The notes under the pieces: generated by a model
Database searches by the model: none
Told to the model about the DNA's origin: nothing
What the model saw: the letters and a program-made list of their open reading frames with translations, nothing else
Program-made: the position numbers and the translations under genes
Shown: in pieces, positions 11,414-20,154 of the stretch
How positions within the stretch are numbered: position 1 is the first letter of the stretch
Layout of the letters: every line of letters begins with the position of its first letter
DNA from: Sphingomonas sp. S2-65
GTDB taxonomy: Bacteria > Pseudomonadota > Alphaproteobacteria > Sphingomonadales > Sphingomonadaceae
DNA: 64,000 bases
Assembly: GCF_021513175.1 (NCBI RefSeq)
Contig: NZ_CP090953.1
Coordinates: 2,724,501 to 2,788,500 of the forward strand
Reading direction: 5' to 3'

Positions 11414-12138
11414 CCGGAACGCTGCGCCTCGGGGTCAATATCGACCATGTCGCGACCGTGCGGAACGCGCGCGGATCGGGCTATCCCGATCCGGTGCGCG
11501 CCGCCTTGCTGGCGGCGCAGGCCGGCGCCGACGGCATCACCGCGCATCTGCGCGAGGATCGCCGCCATATCACCGACGACGACATCGCCCGGCTCTCGGC
11601 CGAACTCCCGGTGCCGCTGAACCTGGAAATGGCGGCGACGCAGGAGATGCTCCACATCGCGATTCGCCACCGCCCGCACGCGGTGTGCATCGTGCCCGAA
11701 AAGCGCGAGGAGCGCACCACCGAGGGCGGGCTCGATGCGGCCGGGCAGTATGGCCATCTCGCGCCGATCGTCGCGGCACTGCGCGACAATGGCAGCCGCG
11801 TGTCGCTGTTCATCGAACCCGACGCGCGCCAGATCGACGCCGCCATTCGCCTCGGCGCTCCCGTGGTCGAACTGCACACCGGCCGTTTCGCCGAACTGGA
11901 TGGCAGCGACCAGGCCGACGAGCTCAAGCGCCTGGCCGACGCGGCGGCGCTGGCCGTGAAGAACGGCATCGAGCCGCATGCCGGACATGGCCTCACCTTC
12001 GACAATGTCGTGCCGATCGCCGCAATCCCGCAGCTGATGGAATTGAACATCGGCCACTTCTTGATCGGCGAAGCGATCTTCGACGGTCTGGGTCCGGTGG
12101 TGCAGCGCATGCGCACGCTGATGGATTCGGCGCGGTGA
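11410..12138 (+). CDS. pdxJ: Pyridoxine 5'-phosphate synthase
   Basis: Condenses 1-deoxy-D-xylulose 5-phosphate with 3-amino-1-hydroxyacetone phosphate to make vitamin B6. The 242-residue TIM-barrel protein starts with [16 protein letters not shown] and contains [40 protein letters not shown] and [11 protein letters not shown], all family signatures. The start is a GTG overlapping the pyrE stop. A palindromic repeat separates it from acpS. Confidence 0.97.
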   Translation: MTGTLRLGVNIDHVATVRNARGSGYPDPVRAALLAAQAGADGITAHLREDRRHITDDDIARLSAELPVPLNLEMAATQEMLHIAIRHRPHAVCIVPEKREERTTEGGLDAAGQYGHLAPIVAALRDNGSRVSLFIEPDARQIDAAIRLGAPVVELHTGRFAELDGSDQADELKRLADAAALAVKNGIEPHAGHGLTFDNVVPIAAIPQLMELNIGHFLIGEAIFDGLGPVVQRMRTLMDSAR

Positions 12139-12153
12139 TCGCTCTCTTCAATA

Positions 12154-12280
12154 CTTCCCGGCACGGGGAGGGGGACCAGCCGCAGGCTGGTGGAGGGGGA
12201 TCTCCACAAAGGATCGCCCGCGTGGCACGGCCCTTCCACCACGCGCTGCGCGAGCGGTCCCCCTCCCTGTGCCGGGGAGG
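12154..12280. repeat. Palindromic interspersed element between pdxJ and acpS
   Basis: About 127 bases with outer arms of roughly 24 bases that are inverted copies (12154-12177 with 12256-12280; shared core GGCAC...GGGAGGGGGACC). Inner dyads include AGCCGCAGGCT and TGGAGGGGG facing CCCTTCCA. The right half (GCGAGCGGTCCCCCTCCC) is identical to part of the element inside gluQRS. Its last bases, GGGGAGGA, sit nine bases before the acpS GTG and look like that gene's ribosome binding site. Confidence 0.85.
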
Positions 12281-12289
12281 AATGGCGCA

Positions 12290-12703
12290 GTGATCCTCGG
12301 CACCGGCTCGGACCTCTGCAATATCGAACGCATCCAGGCCTCGCTCGACCGGTTCGGCGCGCGCTTCGAGAACCGCGCCTTCACGCCATCGGAGATCGCC
12401 AAGGCCGATCGTCGCCCGCACACCCGCGCCGCGACGCTGGCCAAGCGCTTCGCCGCCAAGGAAGCCTTTTCCAAGGCAGTGGGAACCGGGTTCAAGGCAG
12501 GGGTGTTCCTCAAGGACATCGGTGTCGTCAATGCACCTTCCGGCGCGCCGACCTTGGTGCTCACCGGCGGGGCCCAGGCAAGGCTTGACGCCATCACACC
12601 CGAAGGCCACGTCGCGAAGGTACATCTGACGTTGACGGACGATCATCCCTGGGCCTTCGCCATGGTGATCATCGAGGCGCTGGCGGTCGGGAAGGACGAT
12701 TGA
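12290..12703 (+). CDS. acpS: Holo-[acyl-carrier-protein] synthase
   Basis: Transfers 4'-phosphopantetheine from CoA to acyl carrier protein. The 137-residue protein has both magnesium-binding signatures: [13 protein letters not shown] with Asp8 and [15 protein letters not shown] with Glu58. The start is taken as GTG 12290, which puts the usual short N-terminus before LGTGSD and has GGGGAGGA nine bases upstream, contributed by the repeat element. An upstream GTG at 12269 lies inside the repeat and is less likely. The stop overlaps lepB. Confidence 0.95.
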   Translation: MILGTGSDLCNIERIQASLDRFGARFENRAFTPSEIAKADRRPHTRAATLAKRFAAKEAFSKAVGTGFKAGVFLKDIGVVNAPSGAPTLVLTGGAQARLDAITPEGHVAKVHLTLTDDHPWAFAMVIIEALAVGKDD

Positions 12704-13575
12704 TGGCCTCGGACGAGTTCGCGTTGACGCACCAGGATTTTCAAGCCGAGGACGGCACCACGCCAGCGCGGCGCACCGACTGGCTAGCCGAATTGCGCGG
12801 CGTGGTCTGGCTGGTGCTGGCCGTACTCGGCTTCCACAGCCTGGTCGCCAAGCCCTTCTACATTCCGTCGGAGTCGATGATGCCCAACCTGTTGGTGGGC
12901 GATCGGCTGGTGGTGACCAAATATCCCTATGGCTATTCGTTCGTCACCCCGACCTTTCATTTGCTGCCATTCATGCCCGGTCGGCTGTTCGGCCACCTGC
13001 CGGAACGGGGCGACGTCGTCATCGTGACGCCGCCGGGCTCGGAGACTGACTACATCAAGCGCGTGATCGGCCTGCCGGGGGACCGCATCGCGGTGCGCGC
13101 CGGCATCGTCTACTTGAACGGCAACGCCGTTCCCCGCCGCTTCCTGGGCGAGCGTGACATCCCCGCGGATGCGAATACCCGCTGCGACGACGAGCATTAT
13201 CCTGGACGGCGCGTCGAGAATGCCGGCGGACGAGCGAGCTGCCGCCTGCCGATCTACCGCGAGACTCTGCCGAACGGCCGCTCCTACGACACGATCGACA
13301 AGGGCTGGAGCCCTGGCGATGAGTTCGCCGAGCTACGCGTGCCCCAGGGCCGGGTGTTCCTGATGGGCGACAACCGCGACAACAGCGCCGATAGCCGTTT
13401 CTCCACGGCGGAGAATGGCCTGGGCGGACCAGTCCCTTGGGAGAATATCGGCGGCCGGGCCGAGTTCATCACCTTCTCGCTCGACGGCAGTGCCGATCTG
13501 AACCCGCTCACCTGGCCATACTCCTTCCGTCCGGGCCGCGCGGGCATGTCCCTTCACCCCAGCAGGAGCCAATAA
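12703..13575 (+). CDS. lepB: Signal peptidase I
   Basis: Membrane serine protease that removes signal peptides from exported proteins. The 290-residue protein has one N-terminal helix (about 31-48), the catalytic serine S58 in IPSESMMPN, the catalytic lysine K119 in DYIKRVIGLPGD, and the conserved MGDNRDNSADSR. A possible extra insert with two cysteines lies in the middle (about 155-185). The ATG shares its A with the acpS stop (TGATG); its own stop overlaps the next gene in TAATG, so acpS-lepB-permease is translationally coupled. Confidence 0.96.
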   Translation: MASDEFALTHQDFQAEDGTTPARRTDWLAELRGVVWLVLAVLGFHSLVAKPFYIPSESMMPNLLVGDRLVVTKYPYGYSFVTPTFHLLPFMPGRLFGHLPERGDVVIVTPPGSETDYIKRVIGLPGDRIAVRAGIVYLNGNAVPRRFLGERDIPADANTRCDDEHYPGRRVENAGGRASCRLPIYRETLPNGRSYDTIDKGWSPGDEFAELRVPQGRVFLMGDNRDNSADSRFSTAENGLGGPVPWENIGGRAEFITFSLDGSADLNPLTWPYSFRPGRAGMSLHPSRSQ

Positions 13576-14735
13576 TGGCGAGCGGCACTCCCGAGGCTGA
13601 AGGCATTCAGGTCACCCGCGAACCCGGGCCCAACGAACTGCGCGATCCGATGACCCGCGCCGAGCTCAAGCGGGCATCGGTGTGGTTCGGGTTGGGGATC
13701 GCCATTGCGCTGGTCGTGCTGCTGATCCAGCCGCTGCTGATCATTTTCGGTGGCCTGGTCTTCGCCTCGATGCTCGATGGCGGCGTCCGCCTGCTTGGTC
13801 GGGTTCTGCCGATTCCGCGCGGCCTGAGGCTCCTGATCGTGGTGCTGCTGGTGCTGGGCTTCATCCTGGGCACCTTCTATCTGACAGGGGTGCAGATCGC
13901 GGAGCAGGCGAACCAGCTGCGCGATACGCTGGAGATCCAGGGCAATCGCGTAGCCAGCTGGATTTCGAGCCTGGGCCTGATGCCGGGCCGCTCGGATCTG
14001 GCGGGCATGGCGCAGCAGGCGCTGGGCTCGGTGGGCCGGCTGACCTCGGCGGTCGGCACCGTGCTCGGCGCCGGCGCCAGCCTGGTGATGATCATGGCGA
14101 TCGGCCTGTTCGTGGCGATGGAGCCGCGAATCTACGAGCGCGGGCTGCAATGGCTGGTGCCGATAGAGGCCCGCGACCATGTCTCGCTGGTGATCGGGCG
14201 CATGGCGCGGATCCTGCGGGTGCTGCTTGCCGGACGCTTGCTCGGCATGCTGTTCGAAGGGGCGCTGACCTGGATATTGCTTTGGGTCGCGGGCGTACCG
14301 ATGGCGCTGCTGCTCGGTATCATTACCGGCATCCTTGCGTTCATCCCCAATATCGGCGCGTTCATCAGCGGCGTGCTGATGGTGTCGGTGGGCTTCAGTG
14401 CCGGCGCCGACACGGGGCTCTGGGCGATCATCATCTATTTCTCGGTGCAGACCTTTGACGGTTACGTGCTGATCCCGATCGTCGCCAAGCGCACGGTGGA
14501 TCTGCCGCCTGCGCTCACGCTGTCCTCGCAGATCCTTGCGAGCGCGCTGTTCGGGGTCATGGGCCTGGCGCTCGCCGATCCGATGGTGGCGATGATCAAG
14601 GTTGCGTTAGAAAGCGAGGCTGAGCGCGCGGCGCAGCGGCAGGATGGCCAACGCCGTTTCCGCTGGCGTCTGGGCCATCGCGAACCCGGCGAGCCGCCGC
14701 TGCCGGTCGGGGCCGAGCCGCAAGGCGACGCCTGA
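13575..14735 (+). CDS. AI-2E family transporter (PerM-type permease)
   Basis: A 386-residue polytopic membrane protein. The two N-terminal helices (about 33-75), a long soluble segment (about 90-140), and the C-terminal helical bundle with GIITGILAFIPNIGAFISG match the AI-2E/PerM family. Members export signalling molecules or other solutes, or act as sodium/proton antiporters; the substrate here is unknown. The ATG overlaps the lepB stop. The tail after about residue 350 is basic and probably cytoplasmic. Confidence 0.9.
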   Translation: MASGTPEAEGIQVTREPGPNELRDPMTRAELKRASVWFGLGIAIALVVLLIQPLLIIFGGLVFASMLDGGVRLLGRVLPIPRGLRLLIVVLLVLGFILGTFYLTGVQIAEQANQLRDTLEIQGNRVASWISSLGLMPGRSDLAGMAQQALGSVGRLTSAVGTVLGAGASLVMIMAIGLFVAMEPRIYERGLQWLVPIEARDHVSLVIGRMARILRVLLAGRLLGMLFEGALTWILLWVAGVPMALLLGIITGILAFIPNIGAFISGVLMVSVGFSAGADTGLWAIIIYFSVQTFDGYVLIPIVAKRTVDLPPALTLSSQILASALFGVMGLALADPMVAMIKVALESEAERAAQRQDGQRRFRWRLGHREPGEPPLPVGAEPQGDA

Positions 14736-14762
14736 GCTAGAGTCACTCGCAGGGGCCTGGCC

Positions 14763-15386
14763 ATGCTGCTTTATGATTATTTCCGCTCGTCCGCGGCCTA
14801 TCGCGTGCGCATCGCGCTGAACTTGAAGGGCCTCAGCTATGAACGGCGCGACATCCTGTTACTCGAGGACCAGCAGCGCAGCCCGGAGCATATCGCCCGC
14901 AATCCGCAGGGCTTCGTTCCCGCGCTCGAAGTCGAGGGGCGCATCCTCACTCAGAGTCTCGCCATCATCGACTGGCTCGACGCACGCCATCCCGAGCCGC
15001 GGCTGATCCCGAGCGATATGGACGCGCGTGCCGACACCCTGGCGCGTGCGCTGCTGATCGGGGCGGACATCCATCCGCTGAACAATCTGCGCGTGATGCG
15101 CTGGCTGAAGGATGAGGCGGGCCTGGGCGAGGATCGCCGCTCCGAGTGGACACGCCATTGGATCGCAGAGGGCTTTGACGCGTTGGAAGCGGTGACAGGC
15201 AAGGGGCCGTTTCTCGGCGGCGCGGCGCCGGATCTTGCCGATGTCTTCCTGGTGCCCCAAATGTTCAACGCCCGCCGCTTTGGCGTCACGCTCGACGCCT
15301 ATCCCAAACTCGTTGCCGCCGATGCTGCCGCGTCCGCATTGCCGGCCTTTGCCGCGGCGCACCCCGACAAGGTTGCTCCTGCATGA
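14763..15386 (+). CDS. maiA: Maleylacetoacetate isomerase
   Basis: Glutathione-dependent isomerase that converts maleylacetoacetate to fumarylacetoacetate in tyrosine breakdown. The 207-residue GST zeta-class protein carries the active-site SSAAYRVRIALNLKG near the N-terminus, the glutathione-binding NPQGFVPALE and QSLAIIDWL, and the C-terminal helical domain with DLADVFLVPQ. No other tyrosine-catabolic gene is in the window, so a more general glutathione role is possible. The stop overlaps the TonB receptor start (ATGA). Confidence 0.92.
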   Translation: MLLYDYFRSSAAYRVRIALNLKGLSYERRDILLLEDQQRSPEHIARNPQGFVPALEVEGRILTQSLAIIDWLDARHPEPRLIPSDMDARADTLARALLIGADIHPLNNLRVMRWLKDEAGLGEDRRSEWTRHWIAEGFDALEAVTGKGPFLGGAAPDLADVFLVPQMFNARRFGVTLDAYPKLVAADAAASALPAFAAAHPDKVAPA

Positions 15387-17446
15387 AGTGTATCGTCTGT
15401 TCCGCCGGCATGCTCCTGGCGATGCCCGCCATGGCGCAGGAAGCCGAGCGTGCCGAGCCGCAAGAGATCATCGTCACCGGACGCGGGCTCGACGTGCCAC
15501 CGGGCGAAGCGGCCTATGACGTCGTCGCGATCGATCGCGGGCGGCTGGCCAACACGGCCAGTGGCCGGCTTGAGGACGTGTTGCGCGATGTCGCCGGCAT
15601 CGCCCAGTTCCGCCGCTCGGACTCGCGTTCGGCGCATCCCACCAGTCAAGGCATCACGCTGCGTGGCTTGGGTGGCAACGCGTCGAGCCGCGCGCTCGTC
15701 ATCCTGGACGGCGTGCCGCAGACCGACCCGTTCGGCGGCTGGGTGGCGTTTCCTGCCTATCTGCCCGACCGCCTGGCGGCGATCCGCGTCACCCGGGGCG
15801 GCGGCAGCGGGTATGCCGGTCCTGGCGCGCTCGCCGGCACGGTGGAGCTGATCAGCGGCAGCCCAGACGATCTCGGCCCGCTCCAGCTTCGCGCCGCCTA
15901 TGGCAGCCGGGACAGCGTCGACACGTCGGCGGTTGCCTCGGCACACTTGTCGGGCGGCTTCGTCACCGCCGCTGCACAGTATAACCGCGGCAACGGCTTC
16001 ACGCCGATCGTGGCGGAGGACCGTGGGCCCGCCGATCGTCCGGCGCCGTACGAGCAGGCCAGTCTCGCGCTGCGCAGCGTCTTCGATGTCGGCGCCGGGA
16101 CCGAGCTTCAGGCCAATCTCTCCGGGTTCAGGGATCGGCGCGACCGCGGCGTGGACTATACCGGCGTGCGCAGTGACGGCGCCGATGCCAGCCTCCGGCT
16201 GGTGAACCGGGGCAAGTGGGGCTGGTCGGCGCTCGCTTATCTTCAGACCCGCAGCTTCGCGAGCGGCTTTGCCAGCGTCAACGACACGCGCACTGCGGCC
16301 AGCCCGACGCTGGACCAGTATAACGTGCCCGCGACCGGCATCGGCGGGCGCTTCGAAATCGCGCCGCCGCTCGGCGGAGGCATCACGCTCCGACTTGGCG
16401 GGGACGTGCGCAACGTGTCGGGACGCACGCAGGAACTCTATACCTTCGTCGGCGGGGCTCCCACGCGCAACCGCGTGGCCGGCGGCGAGAGCACCACGGT
16501 CGGCGGCTTTGCCGATGCGAGCTACCAGGCCGGGCCGCTCACCCTGAACCTGGGCGGCCGGATCGACCGGTGGACGATCAGTGGCGGCTCGCTGGTCGAG
16601 CGACCGCTTGCCGGCGGTCCGCTGCTGACCGACATCGCCTTTCCGAACCGTCGCGGTTGGGAGGGTAGCTGGCGTGCCGGAGCCGCCTGGGACGCAGGGA
16701 CCGTCACCGTACGTGCAGCCGGATATCGCGGCTGGCGTCTACCCACCCTCAACGAGCTGTATCGCCCATTCCGTGCCGGCGCCGACGCCACCGCTGCCAA
16801 CGCCGCGCTCGCTCCCGAACGGTTGATCGGCGCCGAAGCCGGTCTGGACTGGCGCCCGGTGGACGCGGTGACATTGCGGGCTACGGCACATTGGAGCCGG
16901 CTTGACGACGGCATCGCCAACGTCACCATCGCCAATGGTCCCGGCACCTTTCCCTCTGTGGGCTTCGTTTCGGCGGCCGGTGTGTATCGCCAGCGCCAGA
17001 ATTTGGATGCGGTCGAAGCGCGCGGCGTGGAGCTCGACGGGCGCGTGACGCACGGGCCATTCAGCCTGTCGGCATCCTACGCCTACACCGACTCGCGCGT
17101 GCACGCCTCGAACGTCGCCGCTCCGCTCGACGGCCTTCGCCCGGCGCAGACCGCCGAGCATCAGGCGTCGACCACATTGGCCTGGTTCCGCGATGCGCTC
17201 GGTGCCTCGCTGACGGCGCGGTATATCGGCCCGCAATTCGAGGATGACCAGAATAGCCGCGCGCTGGCCGATGCCATCACCTTCGATGCGCTTGTAGCGG
17301 TGCCCGTGTCGAGCGAGCTAGCCGTCGAAGCCCGCGCGGAAAACCTTACCGACGCGCGGGTCGAGGCGACGATCAGCGGTCCTGGGATCATCGAACGGGC
17401 GACCCCGCGCACCTTGTGGATCGGAGTGCGCTACCGGATGCACTGA
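15383..17446 (+). CDS. TonB-dependent outer membrane receptor
   Basis: A 687-residue outer-membrane receptor. It has a signal peptide (residues 1-18, ending PAMAQ), a TonB-box-like EIIVTG, a plug domain (about 40-150; TSQGITLRGLGGNASSRA, ILDGVPQTDPFGGW), and a 22-strand barrel region ending in the aromatic-rich C-terminal strand (RTLWIGVRYRMH). Ligand is unknown; the short plug and lack of a CarboxypepD-like extension resemble siderophore or vitamin receptors. Its start overlaps maiA. Its 3' end overlaps the convergent glycosyltransferase by 16 bases. Confidence 0.93.
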   Translation: MKCIVCSAGMLLAMPAMAQEAERAEPQEIIVTGRGLDVPPGEAAYDVVAIDRGRLANTASGRLEDVLRDVAGIAQFRRSDSRSAHPTSQGITLRGLGGNASSRALVILDGVPQTDPFGGWVAFPAYLPDRLAAIRVTRGGGSGYAGPGALAGTVELISGSPDDLGPLQLRAAYGSRDSVDTSAVASAHLSGGFVTAAAQYNRGNGFTPIVAEDRGPADRPAPYEQASLALRSVFDVGAGTELQANLSGFRDRRDRGVDYTGVRSDGADASLRLVNRGKWGWSALAYLQTRSFASGFASVNDTRTAASPTLDQYNVPATGIGGRFEIAPPLGGGITLRLGGDVRNVSGRTQELYTFVGGAPTRNRVAGGESTTVGGFADASYQAGPLTLNLGGRIDRWTISGGSLVERPLAGGPLLTDIAFPNRRGWEGSWRAGAAWDAGTVTVRAAGYRGWRLPTLNELYRPFRAGADATAANAALAPERLIGAEAGLDWRPVDAVTLRATAHWSRLDDGIANVTIANGPGTFPSVGFVSAAGVYRQRQNLDAVEARGVELDGRVTHGPFSLSASYAYTDSRVHASNVAAPLDGLRPAQTAEHQASTTLAWFRDALGASLTARYIGPQFEDDQNSRALADAITFDALVAVPVSSELAVEARAENLTDARVEATISGPGIIERATPRTLWIGVRYRMH

Positions 17447-18522
17447 GCCGCCACTTGGTCGAACAGCGCCAGATATTCGCGGATCGGGTCGCCGCCGGCG
17501 ATCTGAGGCGCCGGCCGCCCGCGGCCTGGCATGAGCCAATGATCGAATGCCGCCACCAGCGCGGCTGGATCGTCCCGCGGGATCACGGTGCCAAGGTCCG
17601 GGGCATGGACGATCTCGCGGACTGCGACGCTCGATTCGGTCGACACCACCGGCGTGCCGACCGACAGCGCCTCGCGAAGCACCCCGGGCACGCCTTCATA
17701 GTCCGAGGCGAGCACCGCGACGGTCGCGCTTTCCAGGGACGGTAGCGGATCGCCGGCATGCCCTGGCAGGAACACGCGTCCTTGCAGCCCAAGCGCCGTC
17801 ACCTGCGCCTCCAGCGCGCCCCGCAGGCTACCCTCGCCCAGGATCAGCAGCGAGATGTCCTGGTCGGCGAGCAGCGGCAACGCCGCGATCACGCGGTCCC
17901 AGCGCTTCTGCGGCTCCAGTCTTCCTACCCCAGCGATGTAGCGGCCCGGCGGCGAAGCGACGGGCGCGGCGCCGGGGACGCGACGCGCGGGGGGATTGGC
18001 GATGACGCTGACCCGGCCTGCTGACAGACCCATTTCGGCGACCGCCTCCGCGGCCATGGCCGGCGTCATCGCCACCACGTGACCCAGGAAGCGCGGGTGC
18101 AGCCGAAGCCAGCGCCGATATCCCCATGCCGCAACGGTGCCAAGCTCCGGCCGCACCAGCGCGTTGGATACCTTCCCGACGATCGCCGGGCCGGCGCGCC
18201 CCAGCTGGAGCCGCGTCGCGGCGGCCACGCCACTATAATGGTTGCCAGGGCAGAATATCAGGTCGGGCGCCTCTCTCCGCGCATGCTCGGCCAGCCGCAA
18301 GAGCCCGCGATAGCGCGTGTCGCCCAGTTCGATGATACGCAGCCCGTCCGGCAACTCCGCGGCCAGTGGACCGTCGCGGCTGCCCAGCATCAGCGTCACG
18401 CGCCGCCCGGCCTCCAGCCAGCCTGCCGCCATGCGCAGCATCGCCCGCTCCACTCCGCCGCCGCGAAGCGTCTGCGCGAATGTCAGGATGTGATGGGCGG
18501 GGGGCAGGGTGGGGTGGGGCAT
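17431..18522 (-). CDS. GT4-type glycosyltransferase
   Basis: A 363-residue GT-B glycosyltransferase. The N-terminal domain starts with HILTFAQTLRGGGVERAML (acceptor side); the C-terminal domain has YIAGVGRLEPQKRWD, ILGEGSLRGALE and the nucleotide-sugar motif ASDYEGVPGVLREALSVG. It acts at the cytoplasmic side of the membrane in glycan assembly; donor and acceptor cannot be told. ATG 18522 is chosen; GTG 18528 is an alternative. It is divergent from the membrane-protein/DUF2141/glycosyltransferase trio across 151 bases and convergent with the TonB receptor. Confidence 0.9.
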   Translation of the reverse strand: MPHPTLPPAHHILTFAQTLRGGGVERAMLRMAAGWLEAGRRVTLMLGSRDGPLAAELPDGLRIIELGDTRYRGLLRLAEHARREAPDLIFCPGNHYSGVAAATRLQLGRAGPAIVGKVSNALVRPELGTVAAWGYRRWLRLHPRFLGHVVAMTPAMAAEAVAEMGLSAGRVSVIANPPARRVPGAAPVASPPGRYIAGVGRLEPQKRWDRVIAALPLLADQDISLLILGEGSLRGALEAQVTALGLQGRVFLPGHAGDPLPSLESATVAVLASDYEGVPGVLREALSVGTPVVSTESSVAVREIVHAPDLGTVIPRDDPAALVAAFDHWLMPGRGRPAPQIAGGDPIREYLALFDQVAAQCIR

Positions 18523-18673
18523 GGTCACTTGCGGTTTGCCACGCTTAGGCCCAAATCGTCCCCGCAATAAACCGCATTCTGTTGCCAATTGGTCGCTTCC
18601 GCAAGGAAGTCTGGGCTGATCGGCACGGGCAAGTCGCGGGGAACGGCGAATTGCGGCGGCGGAACCAAGATCA

Positions 18674-19627
18674 GTGAACAGCCCGGTTGTGGAGGCTTCG
18701 GTGAACACCAGCGTTGTCGGAGCTCCTTCGGTGGCGGCAGCGCCCGATCTCGCAGGCCTTGAGCCCGTGGAGAAGATCAAGCGGCGCTGGCCGATGTTCC
18801 TAGGCGGCGCGCTGACGCTGCTGATGATCGTCGCGCTTTGCCGCGAGCTGTTCGATGCCGGCCTTGCCGGGCTCACCAAGGCCTCGCCGGCGAACCCGCT
18901 CTTCTATGTGGTCTTTGCCATCTACTATCTTGGCCCGCCGACCTTCGACTACGTCATCTTCCGGCGGCTGTGGCGCATCCCGCTGGCCGGAATGGCCGCG
19001 CTCCACAAGAAGCGCATCTCGAACGAAGTGCTGTTCGGCTATACCGGCGAAGCCTATTTCTACGCCTGGGCGCGCCAACGGACCCAGATGGTCGCGGCAC
19101 CCTTTGGCGCAGTCAAGGATGTCACCATCCTCTCGGCGATCGCCGGCAACGCCGTCACGCTCGCGGTGGTCGCGGTGGCGCTGCCGCTGGGCATCAGCCT
19201 GCTCACGGCGATCCAGCAAAAGGCGGTGCTCGGCTCGATCGCGGTGATCATCGGCACATCGGTGCCGTTCATGATCTTCTCCAAGCGCGTGTTCTCGCTG
19301 CCCGCCGGTACCTTGTGGTGGATCTTCGGAGTCCACTGCGCGCGTATCCTTGCCGGCTCGTTCTTCGTCGCGCTCGCCTGGCACTTCGCCATGCCCGAGG
19401 TGCCGTTGGGGACGTGGCTGTTCCTCGCCGCCGCGCGCCTGCTTGCCTGGCGGCTTCCGCTCGTTCCCAACAAGGAACTCGTTTTCGCCACCTTCGCGAT
19501 CATGGTGATCGGCCAGGGCGAGGCGCTGTCGGAACTGATGGCACTGATCGCGGCGCTCACCCTGATCGCCCATGTCGCGCTGATCGCAGGCTTCAGCGTG
19601 TATGCACTGTTCAAGAGGACTCGCTGA
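18674..19627 (+). CDS. Polytopic membrane protein of unknown function
   Basis: A 317-residue inner-membrane protein. After a roughly 38-residue cytoplasmic N-terminus it shows about seven hydrophobic stretches (about 41-60, 75-95, 150-172, 180-200, 222-242, 255-270, 285-312). The layout, with GEAYFYAWAR in a loop and a run of C-terminal helices, loosely recalls flippase-like LPG synthase membrane domains, but I cannot assign a family with confidence. Its stop overlaps the next ATG (TGATG), and a glycosyltransferase follows, which suggests a part in glycan or glycolipid handling. Confidence 0.8.
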   Translation: MNSPVVEASVNTSVVGAPSVAAAPDLAGLEPVEKIKRRWPMFLGGALTLLMIVALCRELFDAGLAGLTKASPANPLFYVVFAIYYLGPPTFDYVIFRRLWRIPLAGMAALHKKRISNEVLFGYTGEAYFYAWARQRTQMVAAPFGAVKDVTILSAIAGNAVTLAVVAVALPLGISLLTAIQQKAVLGSIAVIIGTSVPFMIFSKRVFSLPAGTLWWIFGVHCARILAGSFFVALAWHFAMPEVPLGTWLFLAAARLLAWRLPLVPNKELVFATFAIMVIGQGEALSELMALIAALTLIAHVALIAGFSVYALFKRTR

Positions 19628-20139
19628 TGTTTAACGTTCCCCTGTTCGCCGCAACGGCACTGGCGGCGCTCGCGCTGCCGGCGTCCGCCTCCGCCCAGGA
19701 CTGGAAGGACGGCTCCTGTGCTGCGGGTCCCGGTCCGCGCCTCCGCGTGAACGTGGTCGGGCTCAAGGACTATACGGGCCGCCTGAAGCTGGAGCTCTAT
19801 CCTGGTACGGAGGCGGACTTCCTGAAGGACGACCGCGACCTGAAGGCGGAGGGCAAGCCGTTCCGCCGCGTCTGGAGCACGCCGCCGGCGTCGGGCACTG
19901 TTACCTTGTGCATCAGGGCGCCGGGTCCCGGGCAATGGGCCGTGCTCTTCACCCATGATCGCGACGGCAAGAACAAGTTCAACTTCTGGCAGGACGGCGC
20001 GGGCTTCCCCAGCAACCAGCGCCTGGGCCGCAGCCGTCCCAAGGTGCGCCAGGCACTGGTCAACGTTCCCGCCTCGGGAGGGCAGATCACGATCCGCGCG
20101 CAGTATCTGAAGGGGCTGGGCGGCTTCGCTCCGCTCTGA
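19627..20139 (+). CDS. DUF2141 family exported protein
   Basis: A 170-residue protein with a clear signal peptide (cleavage likely after SASAQ, about residue 24) and a beta-rich domain. The stretches LRVNVVGL, GRLKLELYPGTEADFL and WAVLFTHDRDGKNKFNFW fit DUF2141, whose members resemble small periplasmic beta-sandwich proteins of unknown function. It is translationally coupled to the membrane protein upstream and precedes a glycosyltransferase by 15 bases. A periplasmic partner of the membrane protein is a reasonable guess. Confidence 0.88.
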   Translation: MFNVPLFAATALAALALPASASAQDWKDGSCAAGPGPRLRVNVVGLKDYTGRLKLELYPGTEADFLKDDRDLKAEGKPFRRVWSTPPASGTVTLCIRAPGPGQWAVLFTHDRDGKNKFNFWQDGAGFPSNQRLGRSRPKVRQALVNVPASGGQITIRAQYLKGLGGFAPL

Positions 20140-20154
20140 TCCCCGGAGGCGGTC

